From Labrys monachus (GTDB taxonomy: Bacteria; Pseudomonadota; Alphaproteobacteria; Rhizobiales; Labraceae), in contig NZ_JAUSVK010000001.1 in assembly GCF_030814655.1 (NCBI RefSeq), positions 2,995,501-3,059,500 on the forward strand: 64,000 nt of DNA, read 5' to 3'. The notes beneath the pieces are model-generated. The model made no database searches. It was not told the DNA's origin and was given only the letters and a program-made list of their open reading frames with translations. Below are positions 18,058 to 29,496 of the stretch, piece by piece; position 1 is the stretch's first letter, and the number at the start of each line of letters is the position of its first letter. The position numbers were made by a program, and so were the translations under genes.

Positions 18058-18858
18058 ATGACGCTCACCGCGACATTGCTGGGCTGCGGTTCCTCGGGCG
18101 GCGTCCCCCGCATCGGCTTCGGCTGGGGCGACTGCGACCCGGCCGAGCCGCGCAACCGGCGCCGGCGCTGCTCGCTGCTCATCGAGCGCGAAGGCGCGTC
18201 CGGCCGCACCACCGTGTTGATCGATACCGGTCCCGACATGCGCCAGCAATTGCTGGACGCCGAGGTCGACTGGGTCGACGGCGTGCTCTACACCCATGAG
18301 CACGCGGACCATACCCACGGCATCGACGATCTGCGCGTGCTGGCCATCAATCGGCGGCGGCGCGTCGACGTCCATGCCGATCCGCAGACGGCGGCGCTGC
18401 TGCGCAGCCGCTTCAGCTATTGCTTCGAGACGCCGAAGGGCTCCAACTATCCGCCCATCCTCACTATGCACACGATCGACATCGGCATCGAGACCGTCAT
18501 CGACGGTGCCGGCGGCCCGGTCGCGGCCCTGCCCTTCGATCAGGACCACGGCGACATCCATTCGCTTGGCTTTCGAGTCGGAAACTTCGCCTATTCGAGC
18601 GATATCAATGGCTTGCCGAAAGAAAGTGAAGCGATGCTGCAGGGCCTCGACGTCTGGGTCGTCGACGCCCTGCGTCCGCAGCCCCATCCCAGCCACTGGT
18701 CCCTGACGGACGCGCTGCACTGGATCGCCAAGCTCAAGCCGAAACGTGCGATCCTGACCAACATGCACACCGACATGGACTACCGGACATTGACGCGCAC
18801 GCTGCCACCCGGCGTCGAGCCCGGCTTCGACGGCATGCGCATCGGCATCGCCGAATAG
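18058..18858 (+). CDS. MBL-fold metallohydrolase (PhnP-like)
   Basis: A 266-residue metallo-beta-lactamase fold hydrolase. The metal motif is [10 protein letters not shown] (about residue 78), preceded by the [11 protein letters not shown] strand. A [11 protein letters not shown] opening typifies the PhnP/phosphoribosyl cyclic phosphodiesterase-like group. The start is four bases after the tatD stop; the upstream open frame overlaps tatD and was not used. It is conserved next to tatD in Hyphomicrobiales. The substrate is unknown; a cyclic phosphodiester is plausible by family. Confidence 0.9.
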   Translation: MTLTATLLGCGSSGGVPRIGFGWGDCDPAEPRNRRRRCSLLIEREGASGRTTVLIDTGPDMRQQLLDAEVDWVDGVLYTHEHADHTHGIDDLRVLAINRRRRVDVHADPQTAALLRSRFSYCFETPKGSNYPPILTMHTIDIGIETVIDGAGGPVAALPFDQDHGDIHSLGFRVGNFAYSSDINGLPKESEAMLQGLDVWVVDALRPQPHPSHWSLTDALHWIAKLKPKRAILTNMHTDMDYRTLTRTLPPGVEPGFDGMRIGIAE

Positions 18859-18938
18859 CGGGCGGCGTCTGCCCACACCATCGGTCATCACGCACGGCCC
18901 GGCAGGCCTCACCGTGCCGCGATACGGGAGAGCCTCGC

Positions 18939-19769
18939 ATGACGGCGCCGATCAGGATCGCCATTGCCGGAGCGCAGGGCCGCATGGGCCGAGCGGTCGC
19001 CGAGACAATCGCCGCCGACCCCGCCTTCACCCTCGTCGCCCGTGTCGGACGCGCGGATGCCGAGGTGGACGGGCTGGTTCGTATCGATACGGCGCTGGCC
19101 AGTGCCGACGTCATCATCGATTTCACCACCGGGCGGGCCTCCTCCGCGCTGGCGCGGCGCTGCGCAGCCCGCGGCGGTCCTGCCCTGGTGATCGGCGCGA
19201 CCGGATTCGAGGCTGACGACCTCGCCGGCATCGCCGAAGCCGCCCGGCGGATCGCGATCGTGCGTTCGGGAAATTTCTCGCTGGGCATCAACATGCTGGT
19301 CGGATTGGTCGCCCGCGCAGCCCGGGCCCTTCCAGCCGCGGCCTGGGATATCGAGATCGCCGAAGCCCATCACCGCCGGAAGGTGGACGCGCCGTCCGGC
19401 ACCGCCCTGATGCTGGGCGATGCGGCCGCGAGAGGCCGGGGCGTTTCGCTCGCCGCCGTCGAACGCCGCACCCGCGACGGCATCACCGGTGAGCGCCCGA
19501 CGGGAGAGATCGGCTTCTCCGTGCTGCGCGGCGGCGGCATTGTCGGCGAGCACAGCGTCGTCTTCGCCGCCGAGGAGGAGATCCTCACCCTTTCGCATTC
19601 GGCGCGGGACCGGGGCATGTTCGCCCGGGGAGCGGCCGCGGCCGCGCGCTGGGTGGCCGATCGTGCACCCGGCGAATACGACATGCAGGACGTGCTGGGC
19701 TTCGCCGGCGAGGCCGGTCGGCCGGCGGGATCCGTTCCCCCCGGCGCGGTTCCTCCTTCCGCCGTCTGA
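18939..19769 (+). CDS. dapB: 4-hydroxy-tetrahydrodipicolinate reductase
   Basis: A 276-residue NAD(P)H-dependent reductase of the lysine/meso-diaminopimelate pathway. The nucleotide-binding [10 protein letters not shown] lies at residues 11-20, and the signature [15 protein letters not shown], containing catalytic His and Lys, lies near 145-160. The [11 protein letters not shown] and GATGF strands are also as expected. The C-terminus carries an unusual Pro/Ala-rich extension of about 15 residues. A GGGAG ribosome-binding site precedes the ATG. It is transcribed with the upstream run, and an 80-base gap separates it from the MBL gene. Confidence 0.96.
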   Translation: MTAPIRIAIAGAQGRMGRAVAETIAADPAFTLVARVGRADAEVDGLVRIDTALASADVIIDFTTGRASSALARRCAARGGPALVIGATGFEADDLAGIAEAARRIAIVRSGNFSLGINMLVGLVARAARALPAAAWDIEIAEAHHRRKVDAPSGTALMLGDAAARGRGVSLAAVERRTRDGITGERPTGEIGFSVLRGGGIVGEHSVVFAAEEEILTLSHSARDRGMFARGAAAAARWVADRAPGEYDMQDVLGFAGEAGRPAGSVPPGAVPPSAV

Positions 19770-19785
19770 GAGAGGGCGGGAGGAG
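19753..19785. terminator. hairpin between convergent dapB and the catabolic operon
   Basis: Inverted repeat CTCCTTCCGCC / GGCGGGAGGAG (one G-U pair) spanning the dapB stop codon, located just beyond the 3' end of the convergent minus-strand operon. A bidirectional terminator is inferred from position; there is no T tract. Confidence 0.55.
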
Positions 19786-19797
19786 CACGGCGCTTGT

Positions 19798-21438
19798 TCA
19801 CACCAGGCCCGGGATGCGCCTTTCCTCGCGCGTTACGCATTCGACCAGGGCCGGACGCCCTTCCTCGATGGCGGCGATGGCGCGCCGGAAGGCCGGCACG
19901 AGGTCGCGCGGGGCCTCGACCCGTTCGGCGTGGCCGCCGAGCGCCCGCGCCACGCCGACATAATCGCCCGTCAGCCGATCGACGCCGAAGCGTTCGGAGG
20001 CCTGCGGCAGATATTGGCCATATCCGCCCATGATGCCGTTGCGGAACAGCACCACCATGATCGGCAACTGGTGGCGCGTCGCCGTCTCGAAGTCCATGCC
20101 GACCATGCCGAAGGCCGCCTCTCCCATGACGGCGATGCAGAGGTGGTCGGGCCGCGCCAGCCTCGCGCCGATCATCAGGCCGAGACCCGAGCCGAGCTGC
20201 GTGCTCTTGCCCCAGCCGACATAGCCGTGCGGGATCGGCGTCTTCCAGAACGGCAGCATCTGGTCGCGAGGATGGCCGGCGTCGTGGGTGGCGATGGTCT
20301 TCCTCAGGTCGACGGTGCGGGAAAGGTCGCGCAGCACGCGATAGGGCGACATCGGGCTGGCGTCGTCGTCGACCAGCGGTGCCCATTTCGCGGCAAAGGC
20401 GTGGTGGAGGGCGGCGATTTCCGCCGCGACCGGGCTTTGCGCCCGCTCCTCGGCGAGGCCCCGCCGGCTGCGCGCTTCCTCCAGCAACTGGCCAAGCACC
20501 GCCTTGGCGTCGGCGACGACCGCCATGTCGACCGGATAGTCCTTGCCGATGTCGGCGGGGGCGAGCGTCACCTGCGCCAGACGGCAGGCGGCCGGCAGGG
20601 GCGTGATGTAGAGCGAACGCGTGAAGCTCGTGCCGACGCCGAGGATGAAATCGGCCTTGCCGTAGAACGCGCCGATGGCGGAAGCGTAGGATTTGCCGCC
20701 CGTTCCGAGCGACAAGGGATGATCCTCCGGGAAGGCGCTCTTGCCGTTCAGCGTGGTGACCACCGGGATCTGCAGGAGCTCGGCAAGGGCAAGAAGCTCT
20801 TCGCATCCGTCGGCATAGAGCACGCCCTGGCCGGCGAGCAGGAGGGGACATTCGGCGGCGAGCAGCGCATCGAGCATGCGCCTGATGTCGACGGGGTCGG
20901 CGCAGGGCGAGGAACGCCGAGGGGGGACATAGGCGTCCGGATTCCAGGGCGCCGGCGCCTGCAGGATGTCGGTCGGCAGTTCGATCATCAGGGGGCCCGG
21001 CGTGCCGTTGCGGGCACGGGCGAAGGCGTTCTGGAAGAGCTGGGGCAGGGCATCGCCCCGCTCGCTGCGGACGGACCAGCCGGTCACATGGGCGAAGCTG
21101 CGCAGCGCCTCGAAATTCTGCGGAACGGCATTGCGTCCGAGCGGATGGCCGGTCGGCAGGAAGAGCAGGGGCGTGTTGTCGCTATAGGCCTGGGCGACGG
21201 CACCGAAGGCGCATTCGGCGCCCGGCCCATATTGCACCGTGACGGCGGCGAGGCGCCTGGCGCCGCTGACCCGGGTGAAGCCGTCCGCGATGTTGACCGC
21301 GATGCGTTCCGTGCGGGTGATCAGCGGCGGCATGCCGAGCGCGGCGGTGGTCTCGATCAGCTCGCTGTGCGGAAAGCCGATGATCCGTTCGACGCCCTCC
21401 CGCTTCAGGATTGCTGCTACGACTTCTGCGCCGTTCAT
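19798..21438 (-). CDS. thiamine-diphosphate-dependent enzyme (acetolactate synthase / oxalyl-CoA decarboxylase-like)
   Basis: A 546-residue three-domain ThDP enzyme. The cofactor-activating glutamate is present in ITRTERIAVNIADGFTR (about residue 45), which argues against glyoxylate carboligase, whose glutamate is replaced. The central FAD/NAD-like domain follows at 190-330. In the C-terminal pyrophosphate-binding motif the canonical GD(G/S) is GEA (VMGEAAFGMVGMDFETA, about 445), closing with LFRN. The family includes 2-oxoacid decarboxylases and carboligases, and the substrate is not predictable. It is the last gene of the nine-gene operon, overlapping the epimerase gene by ATGA. Confidence 0.85.
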   Translation of the reverse strand: MNGAEVVAAILKREGVERIIGFPHSELIETTAALGMPPLITRTERIAVNIADGFTRVSGARRLAAVTVQYGPGAECAFGAVAQAYSDNTPLLFLPTGHPLGRNAVPQNFEALRSFAHVTGWSVRSERGDALPQLFQNAFARARNGTPGPLMIELPTDILQAPAPWNPDAYVPPRRSSPCADPVDIRRMLDALLAAECPLLLAGQGVLYADGCEELLALAELLQIPVVTTLNGKSAFPEDHPLSLGTGGKSYASAIGAFYGKADFILGVGTSFTRSLYITPLPAACRLAQVTLAPADIGKDYPVDMAVVADAKAVLGQLLEEARSRRGLAEERAQSPVAAEIAALHHAFAAKWAPLVDDDASPMSPYRVLRDLSRTVDLRKTIATHDAGHPRDQMLPFWKTPIPHGYVGWGKSTQLGSGLGLMIGARLARPDHLCIAVMGEAAFGMVGMDFETATRHQLPIMVVLFRNGIMGGYGQYLPQASERFGVDRLTGDYVGVARALGGHAERVEAPRDLVPAFRRAIAAIEEGRPALVECVTREERRIPGLV

Positions 21439-22463
21439 GCCGGGCCTCCCCTCAACTCGTTGTCTCTACGCCAATCGATGTATTCGGCCAGGCGGACCGC
21501 GAGGGGCAGCGGCGTCCAGCCGAACTCCTCCTGCATCCGGCCGATGTGGTAGCCGCCCCAGCGGCCGGCCTCCCGCCCGGCATCGGGCAGCACATTGGCT
21601 TCGGCCGGATCGACCGACCATGCCGTGCCCGGCACCAGGTCGGCCGTCAGCGCCGCCAGCCGGGCCAGCGTCTCGGCCCGGCCGGAGGCGATGTTGTAGG
21701 CGTCATGGCGCAGCGCCTCGGCGTCGAGCAGCATGAGGAGGGCCGCCGCCACATCCGACACGCTGATCCAGTCGCCGACGCCCTCGGCGCTGCCGAGCCG
21801 GATCGCCTCGCCGGCGAGAGCCAGCGCCGTCACCTTGTTGGGCGCGCAGACGATGTGCCGCGACGCCAGCATGCGGTCCATCGGGCCATAGACGGCCGCC
21901 AGGCGCGCCACCACCACGGGGAGCCCGTAGAGTTCGGCGAAGCGCCGGGCCGTCAGTTCGGCCGCATGCTTGGAGATGGCATAGAGCGACCGCGGCGCGG
22001 CCGGACCGTCCTCGGCGATCGGCTCGCCCGCGCGCGGCGCTTCGCCATAGACGGCGCCCGTGCCGATGATCAGCAGGCGCCGGCAGGCCGGCAGGCCGCG
22101 GGCGAATTCGAGCACGCCGAGCGTGCCGCCGAGATTGACGTCGAGGACCCGGCCCGGCGCCTCGCGTTCGGGGTCGTGTTCCTTCCTTGCCTCGTCGATC
22201 CAGGGAAACGGCGTGAGCGCCGCGCCATGGACGATGCGGTCGATGCCGTGCCGGCGCGCTTCGTCGTGCCAGGCGCCGGGATCGAGGATGTCGGCGGCGA
22301 TCCAGCGGATGCGGTCCTCGACGCCGGCGAAGAAGCGGCGCGCCGCCTCGTCCGGGCGGTCGCGGTCGAGGATCGTCACCCGCTCCTGCGGATGGCGATC
22401 GAGCCAGAGGCGCGCGAGATTGCTCATGACGAAGCCGTGGCCGCCGGTGACCAGCAGGCTCAC
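21435..22463 (-). CDS. NAD-dependent epimerase/dehydratase (extended SDR)
   Basis: A 342-residue extended short-chain dehydrogenase. The Rossmann glycine motif is TGGHGFVMSN (about residue 7), and the catalytic YxxxK is YAISK (about 150), in a Ser/Tyr/Lys arrangement. It begins with GTG; that GTG overlaps the dihydropyrimidinase stop (GTGA), and its own stop overlaps the ThDP gene. It could act on a nucleotide-sugar or a hydroxy-acid intermediate of the pathway; nothing in the sequence decides the substrate. Confidence 0.85.
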   Translation of the reverse strand: MSLLVTGGHGFVMSNLARLWLDRHPQERVTILDRDRPDEAARRFFAGVEDRIRWIAADILDPGAWHDEARRHGIDRIVHGAALTPFPWIDEARKEHDPEREAPGRVLDVNLGGTLGVLEFARGLPACRRLLIIGTGAVYGEAPRAGEPIAEDGPAAPRSLYAISKHAAELTARRFAELYGLPVVVARLAAVYGPMDRMLASRHIVCAPNKVTALALAGEAIRLGSAEGVGDWISVSDVAAALLMLLDAEALRHDAYNIASGRAETLARLAALTADLVPGTAWSVDPAEANVLPDAGREAGRWGGYHIGRMQEEFGWTPLPLAVRLAEYIDWRRDNELRGGPA

Positions 22464-23869
22464 GGCAGCGGCCTCGCCTTCGAGGGGACGAAGCGTCCGC
22501 GCCCGGGCATGCCGAGGATGCGGCCGTCATCGACGATCACCTCGCCGCGCGAGATCGTCGTCACCGGCCAGCCGCGGATGCGCATGCCTTCATAGGGCGT
22601 GTAGTCGACGCCGTCATGGAGCAGGGCGTGGGTGACCGTGATCTCGCGGTCCTGGTCCCAGATCACGAGATCGGCGTCGCCGCCGATCACGATCGATCCC
22701 TTGCGCGGCGCGAGGCCGTGCAGTTCGGCGGCGTTGGTGGAGGAGACGGCGATGAACTGGGCGAGGCTGATGCGGCCCTGCAGATATCCCTCGCTGAACA
22801 GAAGCGGCAGGCGCAGCTCCAGCCCGGGCAGGCCGTTGGCGATCTGATCGAAACGCGCGCCGCTTCCGTGACGCAGCTTGCCGTCGGGCCCGGCGAAGCG
22901 GTAGGGCGAATGATCGGAGGAATAGACCGCGAGGCTGCCCTGCGCCATGCCGTCCCACAGCGCGTCCTGGTCGGCCGTAGTGCGCATCGGCGGGCTGCAC
23001 ATGAATTTTGCGCCCTCCAGGCCCTCGCGGTCGAGATCCTCCTCGGTGAAGAGCAGATATTGCGGGCAGGTTTCGGCGTGGATGCGAACGCCGCGCCGCT
23101 GCGCCCGGGTGACTTCCTCCAGCCCTTCGCGGCTCGACACATGGACGATCAGCACTTCGGCGCCGGTCGCCTCCGCGAAGGAGGCGATGCGATGGATGGC
23201 CTCCCTTTCGGCGAGCACCGGCCTGGCCTCGGCATGGAAGCGGGGAGCGTGGCGACCGCGCTCGACGAGGTCCCGCGTGAGCATCGCGATGATGGCGTCA
23301 TTCTCCGCATGCACCATGACGAGGGCGCCGTGCCGTGCCGCCACCTGCAGGATGTCGAGGATCTCGCCGTCGCCCAACCTGAAACCCTCATAGGTCGTGA
23401 AGATCTTGAGGGAGGCATAGCCGGCGCGAATGAGGCCCGGCAGGTCCTGGTCGAGCGTCTGGGCGCTGGCCGCCTGGATGGTGGGATGGATCGCATAATC
23501 GATCATCGCCTGGCCCTGGGCCCGCAGGCGATAGGCTGCCACGGTCGCCGCGAGGGGATCGGAGGGCCCCGCCATCGCGAACGGCACGATGGTGGTGTTG
23601 CCGCCGCAGGCGGCCGAGAGCGTGCCGCTTCGGAAGTCGTCGGCGCATACGGCGCCGTAGACCGGCTGGTCCATGTGGCAATGGGCGTCGACGCCGCCCG
23701 GCAGCACGAGGCGGCCGCGAGCGTCCACCATCTGCGCGGTGTCTTCCAGCCGTTCGGCGATGGCCTGGATGCAGCCGTCACGAATACCGAGATCCACCGT
23801 CGAGACGGCGTTGCCGGTGGCGACGAGGGCGTCGCGCACCACGAGATCGAAACGGGCGCCGGTCGTCAT
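22460..23869 (-). CDS. dihydropyrimidinase / D-hydantoinase family cyclic amidohydrolase
   Basis: A 469-residue amidohydrolase with a binuclear metal centre. The first ligands are in VDAHCHMD (about residue 60), the bridging carboxylated lysine is in SLKIFTTYEG (about 150), and other ligands are MVHAEN, HVSSREG and YSSDHSPY (about 185, 240, 315). Dihydropyrimidinases open 5,6-dihydropyrimidine or hydantoin rings. Start at ATG 23869, one base overlapping the GntR gene stop. Its place beside a PuuE-like deacetylase and an importer suggests use of an imported cyclic amide (inference). Confidence 0.92.
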   Translation of the reverse strand: MTTGARFDLVVRDALVATGNAVSTVDLGIRDGCIQAIAERLEDTAQMVDARGRLVLPGGVDAHCHMDQPVYGAVCADDFRSGTLSAACGGNTTIVPFAMAGPSDPLAATVAAYRLRAQGQAMIDYAIHPTIQAASAQTLDQDLPGLIRAGYASLKIFTTYEGFRLGDGEILDILQVAARHGALVMVHAENDAIIAMLTRDLVERGRHAPRFHAEARPVLAEREAIHRIASFAEATGAEVLIVHVSSREGLEEVTRAQRRGVRIHAETCPQYLLFTEEDLDREGLEGAKFMCSPPMRTTADQDALWDGMAQGSLAVYSSDHSPYRFAGPDGKLRHGSGARFDQIANGLPGLELRLPLLFSEGYLQGRISLAQFIAVSSTNAAELHGLAPRKGSIVIGGDADLVIWDQDREITVTHALLHDGVDYTPYEGMRIRGWPVTTISRGEVIVDDGRILGMPGRGRFVPSKARPLP

Positions 23870-24678
23870 CAGGCTTCTCCGTCCTCGGCGAACCAGACGC
23901 CATGCTCATCCATATGGGCGAGCAGCAATTGCTTGGAATGCAGGATGTGGTCGCGCATCAATTGCTGGGCGGCCGCACCGTCGCGCGCCCGTATCGCGGC
24001 ACGGATGGCGTCATGCTCGTCGACCTGCACGACCTTGGCCTCGCCCGAGAGGTCGATCTCGTGGCAGCAATAATTGCCCGGGAAGGAGGTCTCGAGGTCC
24101 CGGATCATGCGGACGAGACGTTCGTTGCCGGCACAGTCCTGGATGATGTGATGGAAGCCGCGGACCGCGACCGAAACGTCGATGCTGAGCCCGGGATCGC
24201 TGGCGGGCGGCGCATCCTTGCGGGAGCCGCGCCGGCGGCGCAGCGTGCCCATCGCCGCCGCCAGGGCCCGGTCCGTCTCGGTCGAAGCGCGCGCGCAGGC
24301 GCAGCGGGCCGCATAGCCCTCGAGCTCGGCCCGCAGATCGTAGACCTCGACGATCTCGTGCCGCGTCGGAACGCGGACGATGGTGCCGCGGTTGGGCACC
24401 ATGGTGACCAGCTGCAGCGCCTGGAGCTTGCGCAGCGCTTCGCGCACCGGTGTGCGGCTGACGTTGAAGCGCCTGCACAATTCCTCCTGGCGCAGGCGCT
24501 CGCCCGGACGCAGCGTCCGGGCGACGATCGCGGCCTGCAGCCGGAAGGCGATCTCGTCGGCGAGGCTGGTGGTCTCAAGCGGCGCTTCCTCGACGGGCGC
24601 CTCGACGCGCGCCGTCTTGCGGGGCGCCCGGGCGCGGGCAAGCGGCTCCTCCGAGGGGCGTGGGACGCGGCGCGTCAT
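23869..24678 (-). CDS. GntR family transcriptional regulator (FadR/FCD subfamily)
   Basis: A 269-residue regulator with an unusually long, basic and Ala/Pro-rich N-terminal tail of about 35 residues. The winged helix-turn-helix occupies about 37-105 (RLRQEELCRRFNVSRTPVREALRKLQ is the recognition region), followed by an FCD effector domain with helical repeats and His residues (GFHHI, about 185). The gene lies mid-operon, overlapping the deacetylase gene by ATGA and dihydropyrimidinase by one base, so its level follows that of the enzymes. The likely targets are the two palindromes upstream of the operon at 31158-31236. Confidence 0.92.
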   Translation of the reverse strand: MTRRVPRPSEEPLARARAPRKTARVEAPVEEAPLETTSLADEIAFRLQAAIVARTLRPGERLRQEELCRRFNVSRTPVREALRKLQALQLVTMVPNRGTIVRVPTRHEIVEVYDLRAELEGYAARCACARASTETDRALAAAMGTLRRRRGSRKDAPPASDPGLSIDVSVAVRGFHHIIQDCAGNERLVRMIRDLETSFPGNYCCHEIDLSGEAKVVQVDEHDAIRAAIRARDGAAAQQLMRDHILHSKQLLLAHMDEHGVWFAEDGEA

Positions 24679-25603
24679 GACGGCAACCCTTCGGTCGGAA
24701 ACAGCGAAAGCCAGTAGCGGGCGATGTCGTTGCGGCGCATGAAGGCGGCTTCCGGCCGCGAGAGCACGGTCTCGAGGACGCCTTCGAGGGCCGCGGCCCG
24801 GTTCGGCTGCCCGCTCCAGCGGACATGGACGGCGATCGTCATCATGCGGCCGCCTTCCTCCTTCGCCTCACGGATCAGGAAGTCGAGATAACTGCGCACA
24901 TTGTCGACGAAATCCTGCGGCGTGACATAGCCCGGGCTGACCAGATAGCGGCTGTCGTTCAGGGTTTTGGAGTAGGGCACCACCAGCAGGGAGCCCGCTT
25001 TCGTCGGCACGAAATAGGGCAGGTCGTCGTTGCAGGGATCCGAATCGTAGACGAAGCCGCCTTCCTCGACCAGGAGGTCGCGGGTATTGACGCTCGGGAA
25101 GGAGCGGCTGTTCCAGCCGATGGGACGCTCGCCGAGCAGGTCCTGGAACAGGGCTACGGCGCGGCCGATATGGTCGCGTTCCTCCTCGCGGCTCTGCGTC
25201 CATTGTTCGGTCCAGCGCAGCCCGTGCCCGAGAAGGTCGTGATCCGATTCGCGCAGCCAGGCCGCGACTTCGGGATTGCGCCGCAGCGCTTCCGCGCAGC
25301 CCGAAATGGTGGCGTCGACGCCATGCCGCTCCAGCAGGCGCGCGATGCGCCAGATGCCGATGCGGCTGCCATATTCGAAATGGGTCTCGGTGCCGAGATC
25401 GCGGACGCCCGCGGGTGCGGAGAGCGCATATTCGCCCCATCCGTCGCTGCGGGAATCGCCTTCGTAGAGTGAATATTCCGACCCTTCCTCGTAGCAGACG
25501 ACGAGGTTGACCGCGACGAGGCGGCCGCCCGGCCATGTGACCCGCGGCGGCCGGCGGCCATAGCCGACGAAATCGCGTGGCGGACCGAGACGAGATTGTG
25601 AAT

Positions 25604-25607
<4 letters not shown>
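24675..25607 (-). CDS. polysaccharide deacetylase-family protein, allantoinase PuuE-like
   Basis: A 310-residue protein with the NodB-homology barrel in the PuuE arrangement. It opens with RDFVGYGRRPPRVTWPGG and CYEEGSEYSLYEGD, then YGSRIGIWRI (about 85), GHGLRW (about 135), and EEGGFVYDSDPCNDDLPYFV (about 180). PuuE enzymes are cofactor-independent or weakly metal-dependent allantoinases; this homologue may open a hydantoin or similar ring. The start is ATG 25607, overlapping the ATPase stop; the longer frame to 25796 lies inside that gene. Function by homology only. Confidence 0.85.
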
Positions 25608-27684
<2,077 letters not shown>

Positions 27685-27688
<4 letters not shown>

Positions 27689-28542
27689 CGGGGAGCCCTC
27701 TCTTCGAAGGCCTCGGCGATCAGGTTGATACCGATCACCAGCGAGGCGAGGGCGAGCGCCGGCACGGCCGTCATCCACGCCGACACCGAGAGCCAGCGCA
27801 CGCCGCTGTTCACCATGCCGCCCCAGTCGGGATCGGGGGGAGGCGCACCGAGGCCGAGGAAGCCGAGCGTGCCGATCGAGAAGGTCGCGTAGCCGAGGCG
27901 CAGGAGCGTGTCGACCAGCAGGGGCCGCCGGGCATTGGGCAGCAATTCGACCAGCAGCACGTACCAGAGCCTTTCCCCCCGCATCTGGGCCGAGAGGATG
28001 AAGCCGCGCGAGCGCAGGCCGACCACGACGCCCCTGACGATGCGCGCGATGCCGGGGACCGACGCGGCGGCGATGGCCAGAACGACGTTGACCCGGGAGG
28101 GACCGAGCGCGGCGATGATCAGGAGGTAAAGAAGGATGGTCGGGAAGGCGATCAGCGCATCGTTCAGCCGCATCACGACCTGGTCGAACACGCCGCCGAG
28201 ATAGCCCGACGCCAGGCCGATGGCCGCGCCCACGGCCTCGGCGAGCAGGACGGCGATCGGGGCGAGGACCAGCACGCTGCGCGTGCCACAGACCAGGCGG
28301 GAGAGCACGTCGCGTCCGAGATCGTCGGTGCCCAGCCAGAATTGCGCCGTGGGGCCCTGCGTCGCCGGGCCGACGAGATCGTTGGGCGGGTAGGGCGCGA
28401 TCAGGGGCGCGAAGACCGCGATCGCGATCCAGAACAGCACGATCGCGCTGCCGAACAGGCCGGCCTTGCTGCGGCCGAGACGCCGGAAGATCGCCGGCAG
28501 CAGCGGGACCGCTCCCTTGCTGCGGTGTTCGATCGCGCTCAT
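27685..28542 (-). CDS. ABC transporter permease (DppC type)
   Basis: A 285-residue inner-membrane permease with an N-terminal transmembrane helix (GLFGSAIVLFWIAIAVFAPLIAPYPP), the periplasmic segment FWLGTDDLGRDVLSRLVCGTR typical of DppC/OppC, and about six hydrophobic segments overall. The EAA-like loop is near AAASVPGIARIVRG. The start is ATG 28542, overlapping the DppB-type permease stop (ATGA). It pairs with that permease and the fused ATPase. Confidence 0.93.
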
Positions 28543-29489
28543 GCCGAGGCGCTCCTCAGCCGCGGCTGCAGCCAGGCCTGGAGGAGGTCGGCGAGAAGCT
28601 GGGTGGCGGCGGCGACGAGGGCGAAGAGCAGCGCCCCGGCTTCGAGCACCGGCACGTCCTTGGCCGAGGCCGCCGACAGCATCAGCTGGCCGAGCCCGGG
28701 ATAGCCGTAGATCGCCTCGATCACCACGATGCCGCCGATGAGCCAGTTGATATGGATCATGATGACGGTGATCGGGGTCACCATGGCGTTGCGCAGGGCA
28801 TGGCGGAACACGATGCGGGCCGGGGAGAAGCCGCGCAGCCGCGCCGCGCGGATATAGGGCGAGGCCATGACCTCGATCATGCTCGCGCGCATCATGCGGG
28901 CGATATAGCCGACATCGACGAGGGCGAGGGTCACCGCCGGAAGCACGAGCTTCAGCGGCGCGGCCAGCGGCGATGCCGCGCCGATCAGCGCGCTGGAGCC
29001 CGGCAGCAGCCGCCAATGCACCGCGAAGACGAGGAGCAGCAGCACGCCGACCACGAATTCCGGCGTCGAGGTCAGGATCAGGCTCACCACCGAGATCACC
29101 CTGTCCGTGGCCTTGCCGGCGGTGAGACCGGCGATGGTGCCGAGGACGAGGGCGATCGGCAGGATGAGGACCAGGCCGGCAAGGGCGAGCACGGCGGAAT
29201 TGGCGGCCCGCCGGAGGATGAGCGGGCCGACCGGCAGGTGCTGGGAAGTCGAATTGCCGAAATCGCCGGTGACGGCCTTGCCGACCCATCGCCCATAGCG
29301 CTCGACCATCGGCAGGTCGGTGCCAAGCTGGTGATTGAGCGCGTCGACGGCCGCCTGCGGCGCGAACGTGCCGAGCATGTTCCTGCCGACATTGATCGGC
29401 AGGACCTCGCTCGCGAGGAAGATCAGCACGGAACTCACCACGATGGTCAGCGCGAAGAACGGAAGGCGAAGGAGGGCGAGGCGCAGCAT
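28539..29489 (-). CDS. ABC transporter permease (DppB type)
   Basis: A 316-residue permease with six predicted membrane segments. Family landmarks are the first helix (RLPFFALTIVVSSVLIFLASEVLP), the periplasmic region RYGRWVGKAVTGDFGNS, and the C-terminal EAIYGYPGLGQLMLSAA. It starts 7 bases after the binding-protein stop and overlaps the DppC-type gene. It imports peptides or other polar solutes, with specificity set by the upstream binding protein. Confidence 0.93.
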   Translation of the reverse strand: MLRLALLRLPFFALTIVVSSVLIFLASEVLPINVGRNMLGTFAPQAAVDALNHQLGTDLPMVERYGRWVGKAVTGDFGNSTSQHLPVGPLILRRAANSAVLALAGLVLILPIALVLGTIAGLTAGKATDRVISVVSLILTSTPEFVVGVLLLLVFAVHWRLLPGSSALIGAASPLAAPLKLVLPAVTLALVDVGYIARMMRASMIEVMASPYIRAARLRGFSPARIVFRHALRNAMVTPITVIMIHINWLIGGIVVIEAIYGYPGLGQLMLSAASAKDVPVLEAGALLFALVAAATQLLADLLQAWLQPRLRSASA

Positions 29490-29496
29490 CGACGGA

